From the NCBI RefSeq assembly GCF_021440085.1, contig NZ_JAKCPW010000007.1, positions 310,001 through 374,000 on the forward strand: a stretch of DNA of 64,000 nucleotides, read 5' to 3'. Below the pieces are notes generated by a model, which saw only the letters and a list, made by a program, of their open reading frames with translations, was not told where the DNA came from and ran no database searches. The DNA comes from Dyadobacter sp. CY261 (GTDB lineage Bacteria; Bacteroidota; Bacteroidia; Cytophagales; Spirosomataceae). This document shows, piece by piece, positions 33,842 to 44,300 of this stretch; within the stretch, counting starts at the first letter, position 1; the number at the start of each line of letters is the position of its first letter. The position numbers were made by a program, and so were the translations under genes.

Positions 33842-36486
33842 ACAATAAAAATTACCCCGGGCCGCCGCGTTGGGCTGCCTGGTTGCTGAGCCGTCTCGGG
33901 CCGGAGGGTTTGGAGGACGAACTGCAAGGCGATATGCAGGAAATGCATGCATTCTGGTGCAGGACTGCAGGTTTGCGGAAAGCCAACTGGCGCTATTTGC
34001 TGGCGGTCATGCGTTTGATCCGGCCCTTTTCACGTTCCAAAGCCCGAAAACTTAAATCTCAACCGGAATACCGGACCACCTTTATTTTTCAACCTGCTAT
34101 GCTTCGTAACTATTTCAAAATCGCCTGGCGAAACCTGGCCAAAAACAAGGTGTATTCGGTTATCAATATCGGTGGCCTGGCCGCAGGAATGGCTGTCGCT
34201 ATCCTGATCGGGCTTTGGATTTATGACGAGCTTTCCTTCGACCGGTATTTTCAGAATTACAACCGCATCGCCAAAGTCATGCAGCGTGGGACTTTCAATG
34301 GGGAAGTGTTTCATGGCGAATATAATCCGGCGCCTATGGGTACGGAACTGCGGACAGTTTATGGTGATGATTTTGAACACGTGATCATGTCGTCCTGGAC
34401 CAAAGATCATATCCTGGCGCATGGCGACAAGAAATTTACCAAAACGGGCAACTACCTCAGTGCGGATGCCCCGGATATGCTGGCGTTGAAAATGCGGAGC
34501 GGCACCAGGGCGGGGTTAAAAGACCCTTCATCCATTCTGTTGTCCGAATCGGCCGCACAGGCACTTTTTGGCGAAACCGATCCATTGGGCAAGATCATGA
34601 AAATCGATAACAGGCTGAATGTGACGGTAACCGGGGTTTATGAAGATTTTCCATACAATACCGAGTTCCGGGATATGAAATTCATTGCTCCCTGGGACTT
34701 ATACGTATCATCGGAGCAGTGGGTAAAAAGGGCTCAGGACAATGCGGAGTGGGGGAACTTCTCCTGGCAGGTACTGGCCCAGATTGCTCCCAATACTGAT
34801 TTTGATGCCATTTCTGCCAAAATCAAAGACATTCGGCTGAAACACAATCCTGAGGTAGCGTTCCTGAAACCACAGGTTTACCTTCTTCCGATGAGCAAGT
34901 GGCATCTATACTCAGGCTGGGACAAAGCCGGTAACCTGGAAGGGAGGTTCCAGTATGTCTGGTTATTCGGCATCATTGGGACATTTGTGCTGCTGCTGGC
35001 CTGTATCAATTTTATGAATCTTTCCACTGCAAGGAGTGAAAAGCGAGCCAAGGAAGTCGGTATTCGTAAAGCGGTCGGATCGTTACGTAACCAATTGATC
35101 AGTCAGTTTTTCAGCGAATCGCTGCTGGTGGTGGCTTTCGCATTTTTACTGGCCATATTGATGGTACTATTGATACTACCACTTTTTAATGATGTCGCTG
35201 ATAAACAGATTAGTATTTTATGGTCTAATCCGTTCTTTTGGCTTTGTGGCATTGGTTTCAGCTTGCTGACGGGCTTGATCGCGGGCAGTTATCCGGCACT
35301 TTACCTGTCGTCTTTCCAGGCGGTAAAAGTACTGAAAGGTACCTTCCGGGTGGGCCGGTTCGCATCGGTTCCCCGTCAGATGCTGGTGGTGGTCCAATTT
35401 ACGGTTTCGGTCACGTTGATCATCGGCACGATCATCGTGTTCCGGCAAATCCAGTACGCCAAAAACCGGCCGGTCGGCTATGACCGCAATGGGCTGATTA
35501 CCGTGGCCATCAACACGCCCGAATTGCAAGCCCACTATAACGCCCTCCGCGATGCCCTGATACAAACCGGGGCCGTTACCGATATGTCGACTTCGTCTGC
35601 TCCTGCAACGGACCTGAATTCTCAGAATAGCGGGTTTAGCTGGGAGGGAAAAGATCCCAACTTCAAGGAAAACTTCGGGACCATTGCCGTTTCCCATGAT
35701 TTCGGCAAAACGGTTGGCTGGCAGTTTGTAGCGGGCCGCGATCTTTCCCGCCAATTCGCGGGTGATTCATCGGGTATGGTATTAAATGAAACGGCCGTCC
35801 GCTACATGGGCCTGAAAGATCCGGTGGGAAAGACAGTCAAATGGGGCGATAAAGCGTTTCAGGTGGTGGGTGTCATTAAAGATATGATTATGGAATCTCC
35901 GTTTAAAACCGTAACACAAACAGTTTATCATTTGAATTATGGCTGGGCGAACGTCATTAATATCAAGCTTAATCCCGCTCATAACAACAGCGAGTCACTG
36001 GCGGCAATCGAAGGCGTATTCCGGAAATTCAATCCTGGCAGTCCCTTCGACTATCGGTTTACCGATCAGCAATATGCCTTGAAGTTTGCCGCGGAGGAAC
36101 GCATTGGCAAGCTGGCATCCGGTTTTGCAATACTGGCGATTCTCATTAGTTGCCTGGGACTGTTCGGATTGGCTTCCTTTGTCGCCGAGCAACGGACCAA
36201 GGAGATTGGCGTTCGAAAAGTGCTTGGCGCATCGGTGGCCAATGTGTGGGCGCTGCTTTCCAGGGACTTTGTGGTGCTGGTCACCATCGCGTTCGGGATC
36301 GCGACCCCTATTGCCTGGTCCGTACTGAGCAACTGGCTCCAGAAGTATGAATACCATACCGAGATTTCATGGTGGATTTTCGCTGTTTCGGGCGGAGGCG
36401 CCTTACTTGTCACACTGCTGACAGTGAGCTTCCAAAGTGTCCGTGCAGCATTGGTTAATCCTGTCAAATCCCTTCGCTCCGAATAA
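33829..36486 (+). CDS. FtsX/MacB-type ABC transporter permease with PadR-linked N-terminal prefix
   Basis: Protein of 885 residues. Of the possible starts I chose the ATG at 33829, inside the PadR end, since it begins with the P-P-R-W-A-A-W-L-L prefix seen in the two paralogues here. Residues 1-80 are the cytoplasmic permease-prefix domain (E-D-E-L-Q-G-D-M-Q-E). Then comes M-L-R-N-Y-F-K-I-A-W-R-N-L and a double MacB/FtsX layout: helix, periplasmic domain, three helices (about 380-520), helix, second periplasmic domain, and three C-terminal helices ending N-P-V-K-S-L-R-S-E. Such proteins work with a LolD/MacB-like ATPase in mechanotransmission or efflux rather than simple import. No ATPase gene is in the window, so it must be supplied elsewhere. 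Confidence 0.88.
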   Translation: MGRVDNKNYPGPPRWAAWLLSRLGPEGLEDELQGDMQEMHAFWCRTAGLRKANWRYLLAVMRLIRPFSRSKARKLKSQPEYRTTFIFQPAMLRNYFKIAWRNLAKNKVYSVINIGGLAAGMAVAILIGLWIYDELSFDRYFQNYNRIAKVMQRGTFNGEVFHGEYNPAPMGTELRTVYGDDFEHVIMSSWTKDHILAHGDKKFTKTGNYLSADAPDMLALKMRSGTRAGLKDPSSILLSESAAQALFGETDPLGKIMKIDNRLNVTVTGVYEDFPYNTEFRDMKFIAPWDLYVSSEQWVKRAQDNAEWGNFSWQVLAQIAPNTDFDAISAKIKDIRLKHNPEVAFLKPQVYLLPMSKWHLYSGWDKAGNLEGRFQYVWLFGIIGTFVLLLACINFMNLSTARSEKRAKEVGIRKAVGSLRNQLISQFFSESLLVVAFAFLLAILMVLLILPLFNDVADKQISILWSNPFFWLCGIGFSLLTGLIAGSYPALYLSSFQAVKVLKGTFRVGRFASVPRQMLVVVQFTVSVTLIIGTIIVFRQIQYAKNRPVGYDRNGLITVAINTPELQAHYNALRDALIQTGAVTDMSTSSAPATDLNSQNSGFSWEGKDPNFKENFGTIAVSHDFGKTVGWQFVAGRDLSRQFAGDSSGMVLNETAVRYMGLKDPVGKTVKWGDKAFQVVGVIKDMIMESPFKTVTQTVYHLNYGWANVINIKLNPAHNNSESLAAIEGVFRKFNPGSPFDYRFTDQQYALKFAAEERIGKLASGFAILAILISCLGLFGLASFVAEQRTKEIGVRKVLGASVANVWALLSRDFVVLVTIAFGIATPIAWSVLSNWLQKYEYHTEISWWIFAVSGGGALLVTLLTVSFQSVRAALVNPVKSLRSE

Positions 36487-36501
36487 AAATTAATGGTTGA
36501 C

Positions 36502-36532
36502 AAAAAGCCGGAAGCATTACCTCCGGCTTTTT
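36502..36532. terminator. Bidirectional terminator between convergent permease genes
   Basis: AAAAAGCCGGA (36502-36512) pairs perfectly with TCCGGCTTTTT (36522-36532) around a 9-base loop. The A and T flanks give a T run in both reading directions, so it can end transcripts of the permease ending at 36486 and of the convergent one ending at 36608. Confidence 0.88.
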
Positions 36533-36607
36533 GATCATACCAGTTCCGATTGTATAAACCCACAATGGAAGTTCCGTTTCATTAAAAGGCAGGTTTAGTC
36601 CTGCTTG

Positions 36608-39259
36608 CTAATCCGATCGCAGCGTTTTGACAGGGTTTGCCAGTGATGCTTTAAAACTACGGAATCCGACCGTCAGCGCCGCGACCAGCGAGGTGATCAG
36701 GATTGCCAGGGCAAAAATACGGGCGCCCGGCTCGATGTGATAGGCAAAGTCACTTAGCCAATCCTGCATAACCCACCAGGCCAATGGAGCCGCCAGCAGG
36801 AAAGCAATGAACAACAGGGCCAGAAATTCCTTCCCGAAAAGCCAGAGGATGCTCGACGTGGAAGCGCCTAGTACTTTCCGTATGCCGATTTCCTTGGTTT
36901 TCTGAGCCGCCATGAAGGAGACCAAACCGTATAGCCCCAGGCAGCCCACCAAAATGGCCACCGCAGCAAATACCTGAATGAGCCGGAGCAGCATGTTGTC
37001 GACCCGATAAAACCGCTCGATCTCCTCATCCAGAAAATGGTAAGTGAAAATCGAGGAGGGATAGCTCCTGATCCACGCTTTTTCCAATCCGGAAATCGTG
37101 GGCACGATGTTGGCGAGGTTTACTTTTATCCCACAGCTACTATAATTTTCGCTGCGTGTGGTCAGGCAAAGTGGTTCGATCGCACTGCGCAGGGAGCGGA
37201 AGTGAAAGTCCTTCACCACACCGACGACTTTTCCCGGTTTTCCATTGACCGTCGCCGTTTTGCCGATGGCATCCTGCATGGTTGCCAACCCCAGCGATTT
37301 TACGGCCGATTCATTGAGCAGGTATTCGCGGATGGTATCGGAAGGGCTTAGGTTCCTTCCGGCCAATACGGGTATTCCAAACATGGGAACATATTGATGA
37401 TCAGCGGCTTTCACGGAAATGGAGAAGTCTTCTGCTTCCGGACGTGAATCGAATTGAATACTTGTGTGTCCTATCGTTTCGGTGGCAGGTGGGGTGTCAA
37501 AAAAAGTGACCTTGTCAACACCTGCCAGTTTGCTGATCTCATCTCCCAGTGCAGTGGTTTTCGATTTCTGATTGTCAGGGACCGGCAGGATTATGACCGC
37601 ATCCTTTTCGAAACCCATATTGGCTTGTTGGGAGTAGCGTAATTGGTTCGTAATAACCAGCGTACCGATAATGAGCAACTGAGAAATGGCGAACTGGCCC
37701 ACCACCAGCCCTTTTCTTAATGAAATGCCGGTGGGTGATTTTTGGGTCGATTTGCCTTTCAGCGCCAAAACAGGTTGCAATCGGGCCACGATCAGCCCGG
37801 GATAGGCGCCGGAGAAGAAGACAACCGTCACCAGCAGGATACCGAGGAAAGCAATCAGATAGCTATCGTTGAATGGGTTGATCATCAAATCTATCTCAAA
37901 CCATTGGTTAACAAATGGTAATGCCAGATATGCGAGCCCGACCGCGATCGCCAAAGCCAGCGTGGCGATAACAGAAGTTTCGGTCATGAACTGCCAGAAA
38001 AGCGATCCCCGCTGACTGCCCAGCGCCTTCCTTACGCCAATTTCCCTTGATCGCCCCACGGCCTGCGCGGTAGCCAGATTCACAAAGTTGACGCAGGCGG
38101 TCAGGATCAGGAAGAAGCCGATCCAGGCGAAGGTTCGGAGGTGCTTTTTATCGGTTTTTCCGCGCAAATCCATGTTAAAATGTATATCGGCTAGCGGCTG
38201 TAACCTGAAACGGAAGTATTTGGCCTGCTCTTTATTGTAATGGGCGTTGGAAATAGCCGGGAGTATACTCTTGTCCACCCCGGCAGCAGATACGCCGCGT
38301 TTTAACCGCACAAAACATTGCATTTCCTTGTTGACGCTGAACCACCAGTCTTTCTCTACCATCCAGGGACTATGATCTTCCAGGTTATCATAGGCAATGA
38401 AAATTTGCGAACGGAAATCTGTATTCGAAGGAAGGTCGCGAAGCACGCCGTTAACCCTGACCACCAGCGAATCATCGATCCTGAGCAGTTGCCCGATGGG
38501 ATCCTGGCTACCGAAATATTTACCGGCGATTTGCGCAGTGATCACGGCGGTGTTGCGGTCTTTCAGTGCAGTTTGCAGGTTACCTTCTACCAGCGGAAAA
38601 TTGAAAATGTCCAGGAAATCCGGATCCGCGAATGCAATATCTTCTTCAAACTTCTTCTGCGGGGATAGCGAAACCACCCTTTTGGGCAAGAATGCGATCC
38701 GTCCAATTTTTTCAGCTACCCCATAACCCGTCCGGAACGCCTGGCCGAGCGGGTTAGGCACACCGGTATTGTAAATGACCTTTTCGCCATGCATTTCTGT
38801 GTAAATGCGATAGATCCGGTCCTTGTCCGTGTGGAATCCGTCAAAACTCAGATGATATTTCACCAGCGCGAAAATCAGAATGGCGCAAGCAATGCCCATA
38901 CTCAGACTGACCGTGTTGATCAGCGTATATGACTTCTGGCGGTTTAGTTTTCTGAACGCGACTTTGAGATAATTGCTAAGCATGGCCGTTGGGTTGGGTT
39001 TTGAATAAATGGCAGTGTTTTTTGATTGGGCCGATCGAGCGGTTTCGCGCCAAAGCCTGGGATGGATCAGAAACAATACTTCCAGCATGTATAGCAGGCG
39101 GGCCACGGTGTAGCCGTATCGCCTCCCACGTTTTTGGAACAGTTCGTACAGATCGCCCAGGATCTCTTCACGGATGTGCGAAGCCGCCATCCATTCTACC
39201 AGTCGCTCTGCCCAGCGCGGCGGATTCCGATGAGGCGGCTGATCGATGTGCATTGGCAT
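36608..39259 (-). CDS. FtsX/MacB-type ABC transporter permease (PadR-linked type)
   Basis: Protein of 883 residues, same architecture as the convergent permease at 33829: prefix domain (R-N-P-P-R-W-A-E-R-L-V-E-W, then E-I-L-G-D-L-Y-E-L-F), M-L-S-N-Y-L-K-V-A-F-R-K-L, two periplasmic MacB-like domains, two FtsX helix bundles, C-terminal N-P-V-K-T-L-R-S-D. Unlike the other two it has no PadR gene directly upstream. It carries its own sigma-54-like promoter with two enhancer-like repeats. The nearest PadR is 1.4 kb away, beyond a PI-PLC-like gene. Either Met1 or Met3 may start it. No ATPase partner is nearby. Confidence 0.87.
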   Translation of the reverse strand: MPMHIDQPPHRNPPRWAERLVEWMAASHIREEILGDLYELFQKRGRRYGYTVARLLYMLEVLFLIHPRLWRETARSAQSKNTAIYSKPNPTAMLSNYLKVAFRKLNRQKSYTLINTVSLSMGIACAILIFALVKYHLSFDGFHTDKDRIYRIYTEMHGEKVIYNTGVPNPLGQAFRTGYGVAEKIGRIAFLPKRVVSLSPQKKFEEDIAFADPDFLDIFNFPLVEGNLQTALKDRNTAVITAQIAGKYFGSQDPIGQLLRIDDSLVVRVNGVLRDLPSNTDFRSQIFIAYDNLEDHSPWMVEKDWWFSVNKEMQCFVRLKRGVSAAGVDKSILPAISNAHYNKEQAKYFRFRLQPLADIHFNMDLRGKTDKKHLRTFAWIGFFLILTACVNFVNLATAQAVGRSREIGVRKALGSQRGSLFWQFMTETSVIATLALAIAVGLAYLALPFVNQWFEIDLMINPFNDSYLIAFLGILLVTVVFFSGAYPGLIVARLQPVLALKGKSTQKSPTGISLRKGLVVGQFAISQLLIIGTLVITNQLRYSQQANMGFEKDAVIILPVPDNQKSKTTALGDEISKLAGVDKVTFFDTPPATETIGHTSIQFDSRPEAEDFSISVKAADHQYVPMFGIPVLAGRNLSPSDTIREYLLNESAVKSLGLATMQDAIGKTATVNGKPGKVVGVVKDFHFRSLRSAIEPLCLTTRSENYSSCGIKVNLANIVPTISGLEKAWIRSYPSSIFTYHFLDEEIERFYRVDNMLLRLIQVFAAVAILVGCLGLYGLVSFMAAQKTKEIGIRKVLGASTSSILWLFGKEFLALLFIAFLLAAPLAWWVMQDWLSDFAYHIEPGARIFALAILITSLVAALTVGFRSFKASLANPVKTLRSD

Positions 39260-39285
39260 AAAATGTATATGTTTTCTTTTTGCAT

Positions 39286-39301
39286 AGCAAATCCGACGCC
39301 A
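39286..39301 (-). promoter_or_regulatory. Sigma-54-like -24/-12 promoter of the permease at 36608-39259
   Basis: Read on the minus strand, TGGCGTCGGATTTGCT has GG and GC exactly 10 bases apart and the TTGC core of the -12 box. It lies 26 bases before the permease ATG. With the copy at 41077 this is the best match in the window. Confidence 0.65.
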
Positions 39302-39364
39302 GCATGGGAAAAAGCCCCCAGGTAGTTGTAAGCCTTATTTTTTGAAATTGTAACCTGAGGTAAT

Positions 39365-39402
39365 TGTCCGATTCTGGCCGACAAATTGTTCGGAACTGGA
39401 CA
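39365..39402 (-). promoter_or_regulatory. Tandem enhancer-like sites upstream of the permease
   Basis: TGTTCGGAACTGGACA at 39387-39402 fits TGTYC-N6-GGACA and has the same arms as the site at 33366. A second, degenerate dyad, TGTCCG...CCGACA, begins at 39365. They lie 63 and 85 bases upstream of the -24 element, the normal range for an enhancer-binding activator of sigma-54. Confidence 0.5.
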
Positions 39403-39510
39403 CCGGGGACATTAACGGAAATTTAATATAACTGCCTGCCATGATCATTTAACTTTGCCAAAAAGTGCCGGTTGATGACACATATGCTCCGGCTGCCTAT
39501 TCAATTTCTT

Positions 39511-40575
39511 ATGAAAACTATTTTAAGCTTGATTTTAGCGCTGGGTTTACCGGCTTCTCAATTTGTCGACACCGACAACCTGCCGATCAACCAGATACAG
39601 GTCATTGGTTCACACAACAGTTACAAGCAAGCCATAGACCCGGCATTGTTCAAGGCATTTGAGAAAAAGGACTCAGTTTCGGCGAGTAAAATCGATTATG
39701 AACACATTCCGATCGTCGATCAGCTGAATATGGGGCTCCGCAATCTTGAAATCGATGTTTACGCAGACGAAAAGGGGGGGCGGTATGCACATCCGAAAGG
39801 GCTCGACATGGTCCCGAACCAGAAAGCGTTCGATCCGGAAGGTAAAATGAAACAGCCCGGATTCAAGATCCTGCACGTTCCTGACCTCGATTTCAGGAGT
39901 CATTACCTCACTTTGAATGACTGCCTGGAAGCGCTCCGAAAATGGTCGGAAGCACATCCGGACCACACGCCTGTTTTTATCACATTGGAAGCCAAAGGCC
40001 GTGCTACCCCAAACAGCGAACTCGCCTCATCGGAGATTTTCAATAAAGAGGGTTTTGATGAACTGGATAAAGTGCTGATGGAAAAGCTGGGTTCAAACCA
40101 TATCATCACGCCCGACAACGTGCGGGGGAAATACGAAACGCTGGAAAAGGCGGTACTCAGTAACAATTGGCCAAAAGTGAAGAATGCAAAGGGTAAATTT
40201 CTGTTCCTGCTGGACGACCGTGCGGCCAAAAGAGATATGTATGTAGATGGCCATCCTTCATTAAAAGGGCGCGCGATGTTCGTTTGCGCGGATCCGGGCA
40301 CACCCGAGGCTGCGATGACGATCCGCAACAATCCGAAAGATCCTGAAATCGCAGGTCTAGTGAAAAAGGGCTACATCATCCGTACCCGTGCCGATTCGGA
40401 TACCCGGGAAGCCAGAAACAATGACAAAAGCAGCTTCACCGCCGCCTGTAGTTCCGGTGCGCAGATCATCACCACCGATTACTACCTGAAAAGCACGCAC
40501 TTTCAGTCCGACTATTCGGTGAGTTTTGACGGTCGAAAGTATTTCCGGGTGAACCCGTTGTTTGCGGTGAATTGA
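39511..40575 (+). CDS. PI-PLC-like calcium-dependent phosphodiesterase, secreted
   Basis: Protein of 354 residues from the ATG at 39511, which starts a signal peptide (K-T-I-L-S-L-I-L-A-L-G-L-P-A-S); an ATG at 39475 is also possible. It belongs to the Ca2+-dependent PI-PLC-C1-like barrel group. Catalytic His35 lies in V-I-G-S-H-N-S-Y, metal ligands Glu90 and Asp92 in N-L-E-I-D-V-Y, and second His132 in I-L-H-V-P-D-L-D-F. F-I-T-L-E-A-K and the C-terminal I-I-T-T-D-Y-Y-L are typical. These enzymes cleave glycerophospho- or phosphoinositide-type diesters; in a bacterium the target may be external lipid or glycerophosphoinositol as a phosphate or inositol source. It lies between a permease and a PadR gene, opposite to both. 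Confidence 0.8.
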   Translation: MKTILSLILALGLPASQFVDTDNLPINQIQVIGSHNSYKQAIDPALFKAFEKKDSVSASKIDYEHIPIVDQLNMGLRNLEIDVYADEKGGRYAHPKGLDMVPNQKAFDPEGKMKQPGFKILHVPDLDFRSHYLTLNDCLEALRKWSEAHPDHTPVFITLEAKGRATPNSELASSEIFNKEGFDELDKVLMEKLGSNHIITPDNVRGKYETLEKAVLSNNWPKVKNAKGKFLFLLDDRAAKRDMYVDGHPSLKGRAMFVCADPGTPEAAMTIRNNPKDPEIAGLVKKGYIIRTRADSDTREARNNDKSSFTAACSSGAQIITTDYYLKSTHFQSDYSVSFDGRKYFRVNPLFAVN

Positions 40576-40580
40576 CCGTA

Positions 40581-40627
40581 AAGCCGAAAAGCCAGCGAAT
40601 GACAGTGCATCGCTGGTTTTTCGGCTT
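40581..40627 (+). terminator. Terminator-like hairpin after the PI-PLC gene
   Basis: An 18-bp arm (40581-40598) pairs with 40610-40627, with a single G-T wobble and an 11-base loop. The right arm itself contains a T run (GGTTTTTCGG), but none follows it. It lies between convergent genes and could stop both. Confidence 0.6.
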
Positions 40628-40707
40628 ATGATTCCTGCCTATTCGCTTCGCAAACTTTTTAATGGGTGACGGGGTATTTCCGTCTGCTGATTCTTTCTGC
40701 TCAGGAT

Positions 40708-41046
40708 TTATCCCAAACTCCCTCCAAAAGCTGTTTTAGGAATGTCGGTCCAAAGGTCGTTCCGGATTCTCCGCGCCTCCTGCAAAGCTTGCTCACCGGC
40801 AACAGTGACAGTAAAAAGCCGTTTGCGCCGACCGCCGCGTTCGGGCGTCGACTCGCCGAAACGGGAATATACCAACCCTTTTTCTTCGAGCCGCTGCATG
40901 GTCCGGTGTACCGCTCCTAGGCTCATAGGCCGGTCGAGCCGCTGGCCGAGTTCTTCTATGACCGACGCGCTATATGCATCGTCATAGAGCAATGCAATCG
41001 TCAATAGTACGATCTCTTCAAATTCTCCTAACTGTGAGCCTTTCAT
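40708..41046 (-). CDS. PadR-family transcriptional regulator (without adjacent permease)
   Basis: Protein of 112 residues from the ATG at 41046 (M-K-G-S-Q-L-G-E-F-E-E-I-V-L-L-T); the frame extends further but the family start and the promoter just upstream decide. Winged helix with V-H-R-T-M-Q-R-L-E-E-K-G-L recognition region and R-G-G-R-R-K-R-L-F-T-V-T wing. No permease overlaps its end: a PI-PLC gene in the opposite direction comes next, and the permease that would normally follow is at 36608-39259. It may regulate that permease in trans. Confidence 0.88.
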   Translation of the reverse strand: MKGSQLGEFEEIVLLTIALLYDDAYSASVIEELGQRLDRPMSLGAVHRTMQRLEEKGLVYSRFGESTPERGGRRKRLFTVTVAGEQALQEARRIRNDLWTDIPKTAFGGSLG

Positions 41047-41076
41047 CACACATACATTTATCCTACTCACTTGTAT

Positions 41077-41092
41077 AGCAAATGGCTTGCCA
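41077..41092 (-). promoter_or_regulatory. Sigma-54-like -24/-12 promoter of the PadR gene at 40708-41046
   Basis: Read on the minus strand, TGGCAAGCCATTTGCT matches the sigma-54 consensus TGGCACR-N4-TTGCW at all but one position, with GG and GC 10 bases apart. It lies 30 bases before the PadR ATG. Confidence 0.7.
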
Positions 41093-41153
41093 ATTTTTAA
41101 AAAGGCTCTGTACTGCTTGAAATGCCTTTTTTGGAAGTTTGTAGATTGACAAG

Positions 41154-41169
41154 TGTCCATAAACGGACA
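41154..41169 (-). promoter_or_regulatory. Enhancer-like site TGTCC-N6-GGACA upstream of PadR
   Basis: TGTCCATAAACGGACA, perfect 5-bp arms with a 6-base spacer, ends 61 bases upstream of the -24 element. It differs at only three positions from the site at 50624. Being in a divergent interval it might also affect the hybrid sensor gene. Confidence 0.6.
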
Positions 41170-41375
41170 TCATCCGTGCGATCGGGAACAAGTTAAAAGT
41201 TCGGTTATTGTCTGTTACGTTTAACGAAGCAAATGTATTAATATGAAGAAAAGATAGTACTTTAAGGATTCGATGTTGATTGCGTTCAAGGGAATTTACG
41301 GCGATCAAAGTTTAGCTACATGTAAGGGAGAGTAAGTCAGATCTGTTTTCAGTTTTGTAGGTTTTACCAAATCCT

Positions 41376-44300
41376 GTGAAAGCACCAAGCCTTGTACTAA
41401 GCGTATTCATTTTGTTGTGCACGTCGGCAAAAGGCCAGCCGGGCGCGGCCCGACCTAGCGCGGCCCGACCTTACGTAGCATGGGTGAAACATTACGGCCC
41501 GGAAAACGGGCTGGCTCATCGGGAGGTGAATGCTATTTTCCAGGACCGGCAGGGGTTTATGTGGTTCGGCACCAGGTTTGGGCTTAGCCGGTTCGACGGG
41601 AAGACCTTCACCAATTTCACCAAAGACCGCAACGGACTTGCTTTCGATGATATACAATCCATTGCGCAGGATGCCGACGGGCTGTTGTGGCTTATGGGAC
41701 CGTATGGCGAATCAAGAATCTCGCTCTTTAATCCATTGACTGGTGCAACAATTCCTTTTGAAAAGAAATTTGGTAAAAAACACATTGGCAGCTACTTAAA
41801 CATTCCACAGCGTTTGGTTGGCAGCCCGGATGGGACAATCTTTTTCGCGAATCACCGTCCGGCTATTTTGTCGTCTTACCATCCCAAATCGGGCCTGAGG
41901 CATGTTCGCCTATCCCGGTTCCAGCAGGTGACGATTCGCCAGACAACCGTGCGCAATACCGTTTGGGCGATCGCCGATGGAAACGATCTGGTTGAACTGG
42001 ACACGGACGGCCGGATACTCCGGCAGTTTCCACATTCGGAGGGGCTAATGGCCAGTTGCTTAGGACAACGCAACGCCGGTACCGAATTTTGTTATCTGAC
42101 CGTCAATACGTCGGGCGAGGCTACCCATGCTTATTGGATTGATCAATCGGGTAACCGGCAAGAGCTTTCACGCGAGCAACGCCCGTCTTTGCCGCAGCAG
42201 CTTTTTCCCGTTTGTTATGCCTTCGATAAATCCGGCTTGATATGGGATGGAACACGTCTCCGGGACAGCACGGGCGTGATTTTGCTGGATATCAGCGATC
42301 AGCTTGCGGGTGAAGCGGTAATTAACCGGTGTTTTTTTGCGGATCAAAACGGCTCGATGTGGCTTGGGACAAGTTTTGGCGTGTATCAGGTTAAAGTAGC
42401 ACCCAATTATTTCCGCCGGTTATTTTACAATGCCTCCTACACAGGTGAAAAAACAGCCGCCATTCGCGGAATCGTGGCAAGCGGAGACACCGTTTACGCC
42501 AGCTTTGAAAAATTCGGAATTTATGCGGGCAATGCAAATGATGGATCGGTCAGGAAAATACTGAGTGATCCACGGAATCCACCCAATGTGACCCTTACCA
42601 ACCATTCGCCCGGTCGGTTGTTGGCGGGTGTGGGAAGTAGGCTGGTTGACTATGACAGGAAAACGGGCGCACAGACGGTGTTTGAATTACCCAATAACAG
42701 TACAATCTGGACGGTTCATCCGTTTGGGGCTGGCCAATGGTTGGCCGGCGGTCGCCTGGGGTTGTGGTGGGTCCATCCCGAAATGGGTCAGATTGAGTCA
42801 TTTACGCGATACAATCAGTTTCAGGAGCTTGCCCAGTCGCATGTACTGCACATCGCACCCGACCGGAAAGGTACATTCTGGGTTTGCTCGGGAACCGGTT
42901 TGTACACCGTTGATCCGGTCAAAGGCATTACTGCCCGCTATTGGAGCGGAGGCAAAGGCCGTTTTTATTTGCCTGCCGACGCTTATGCATATTTTTATCA
43001 GGATCAAAACGGCTTTTACTGGCTGGGAACCTCCAACGCCGGGATGATACGATGGGATCGGCTTAGGAACAAGTACCGGCAATTCCGCCGCTCGGAAGGC
43101 CTGACCAATGACAACATCCACGCCATTTATCCAGACCGGCGCGGGCGCTTGTGGCTCAGTAGCGACCGTGGTATCATGCAGTTTGACCCGATACGCCTCA
43201 CTACCCGGGCCTATTTCACTCAGGATGGCATCACCCATGATGAGTTTAACCGCATCGCACATTTTCAGGACAAAACGGGAAGGTTATATTTTGGTGGATT
43301 AAATGGCATTACCTCGTTTGATCCCCGGGACTTCGAAAACGAAAAGCCACCGGCCCCGCTGCCGATGCGCCTGGTTTCGTTTCGTCAGTTCGATCATTCC
43401 GCCAGTCGGCTCAAAGACAAAACGGAGGAGCTTACTAAGACGGGAAAGATTGTTATCAGGCCAGGGGAGCAAACCGCGGTGATTGATTTCACGATGCTGA
43501 ACTTTACCGATGCGGAAAAGGACGTATATGCCTTTCAGTTACAAGGTCTGGATAATGCATGGACCCAGCAAACCGAGTCGTCGTTACGGCTGGGTAACCT
43601 GCCTTATGGGAAATACCGGTTGCTGGTTAAAGGGCAGGCGGCCAACGGGCAATGGTCGGCCAATACACTGGCGATCGGGGTCGATGTCAGGCGACCATTT
43701 TATCTGCAAGTCTGGTTTTTGGCCATAGCAGTATTGTTGCTGATGGCCGCTATCTGGGGATGGTTGAAATGGCGCATCTGGAACCATCGGCATGAGCAAT
43801 TAAGATTGCAAGCCGAGATCAGGCAGGCGACCGCGCGCATCGAGCAGGATAAACAGGTGATCGAGCGCCAGGCGCGGTCGCTACACCAGCTCAATGAAGC
43901 CAAATCGCGCTTTTTTGCCAATATCTCACACGAGTTCCGGACACCGCTGACTGTTATTTTGGGTATGACTTCGGAGCTCAAACGTTATGGCCCCGATGAA
44001 GTAGTGGAGCGTAGCCATCGCACCGCCGACCTGATTGAGCGCAACGGAAGCAGACTCCTGCGGCTGATCAACCAAATCCTGGACCTTTCTAAACTGGAAT
44101 CCGGCGCGATGTCCTGGCAACCCATTCGGGTTGATCTGATCAGGTTTGCACGTTATGTGGCAGAATCCTTTGATACTATGGCGGCCGCTAAGGGTGTTCA
44201 AATGCATTTCCATTCCGACGAACCTACGCTGGAAGCAGATTTTGATAAGGATAAATTGCAGGATATCCTGTCAAATCTGTTGACCAATGCGATCAAATTT

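Larger units (their letters stand above)
41047..41375. other. Gene-free interval between PadR and hybrid sensor genes
   Basis: About 330 bases without a gene. The left part carries the sigma-54-like promoter and enhancer-like site of the PadR gene (separate entries) and a weak dyad, ATACA at 41052 and TGTAT at 41072, just downstream of the -12 element that could be a PadR site. The right part must contain the plus-strand promoter of the hybrid sensor; no clear TAnnTTTG element was found. Confidence 0.55.
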
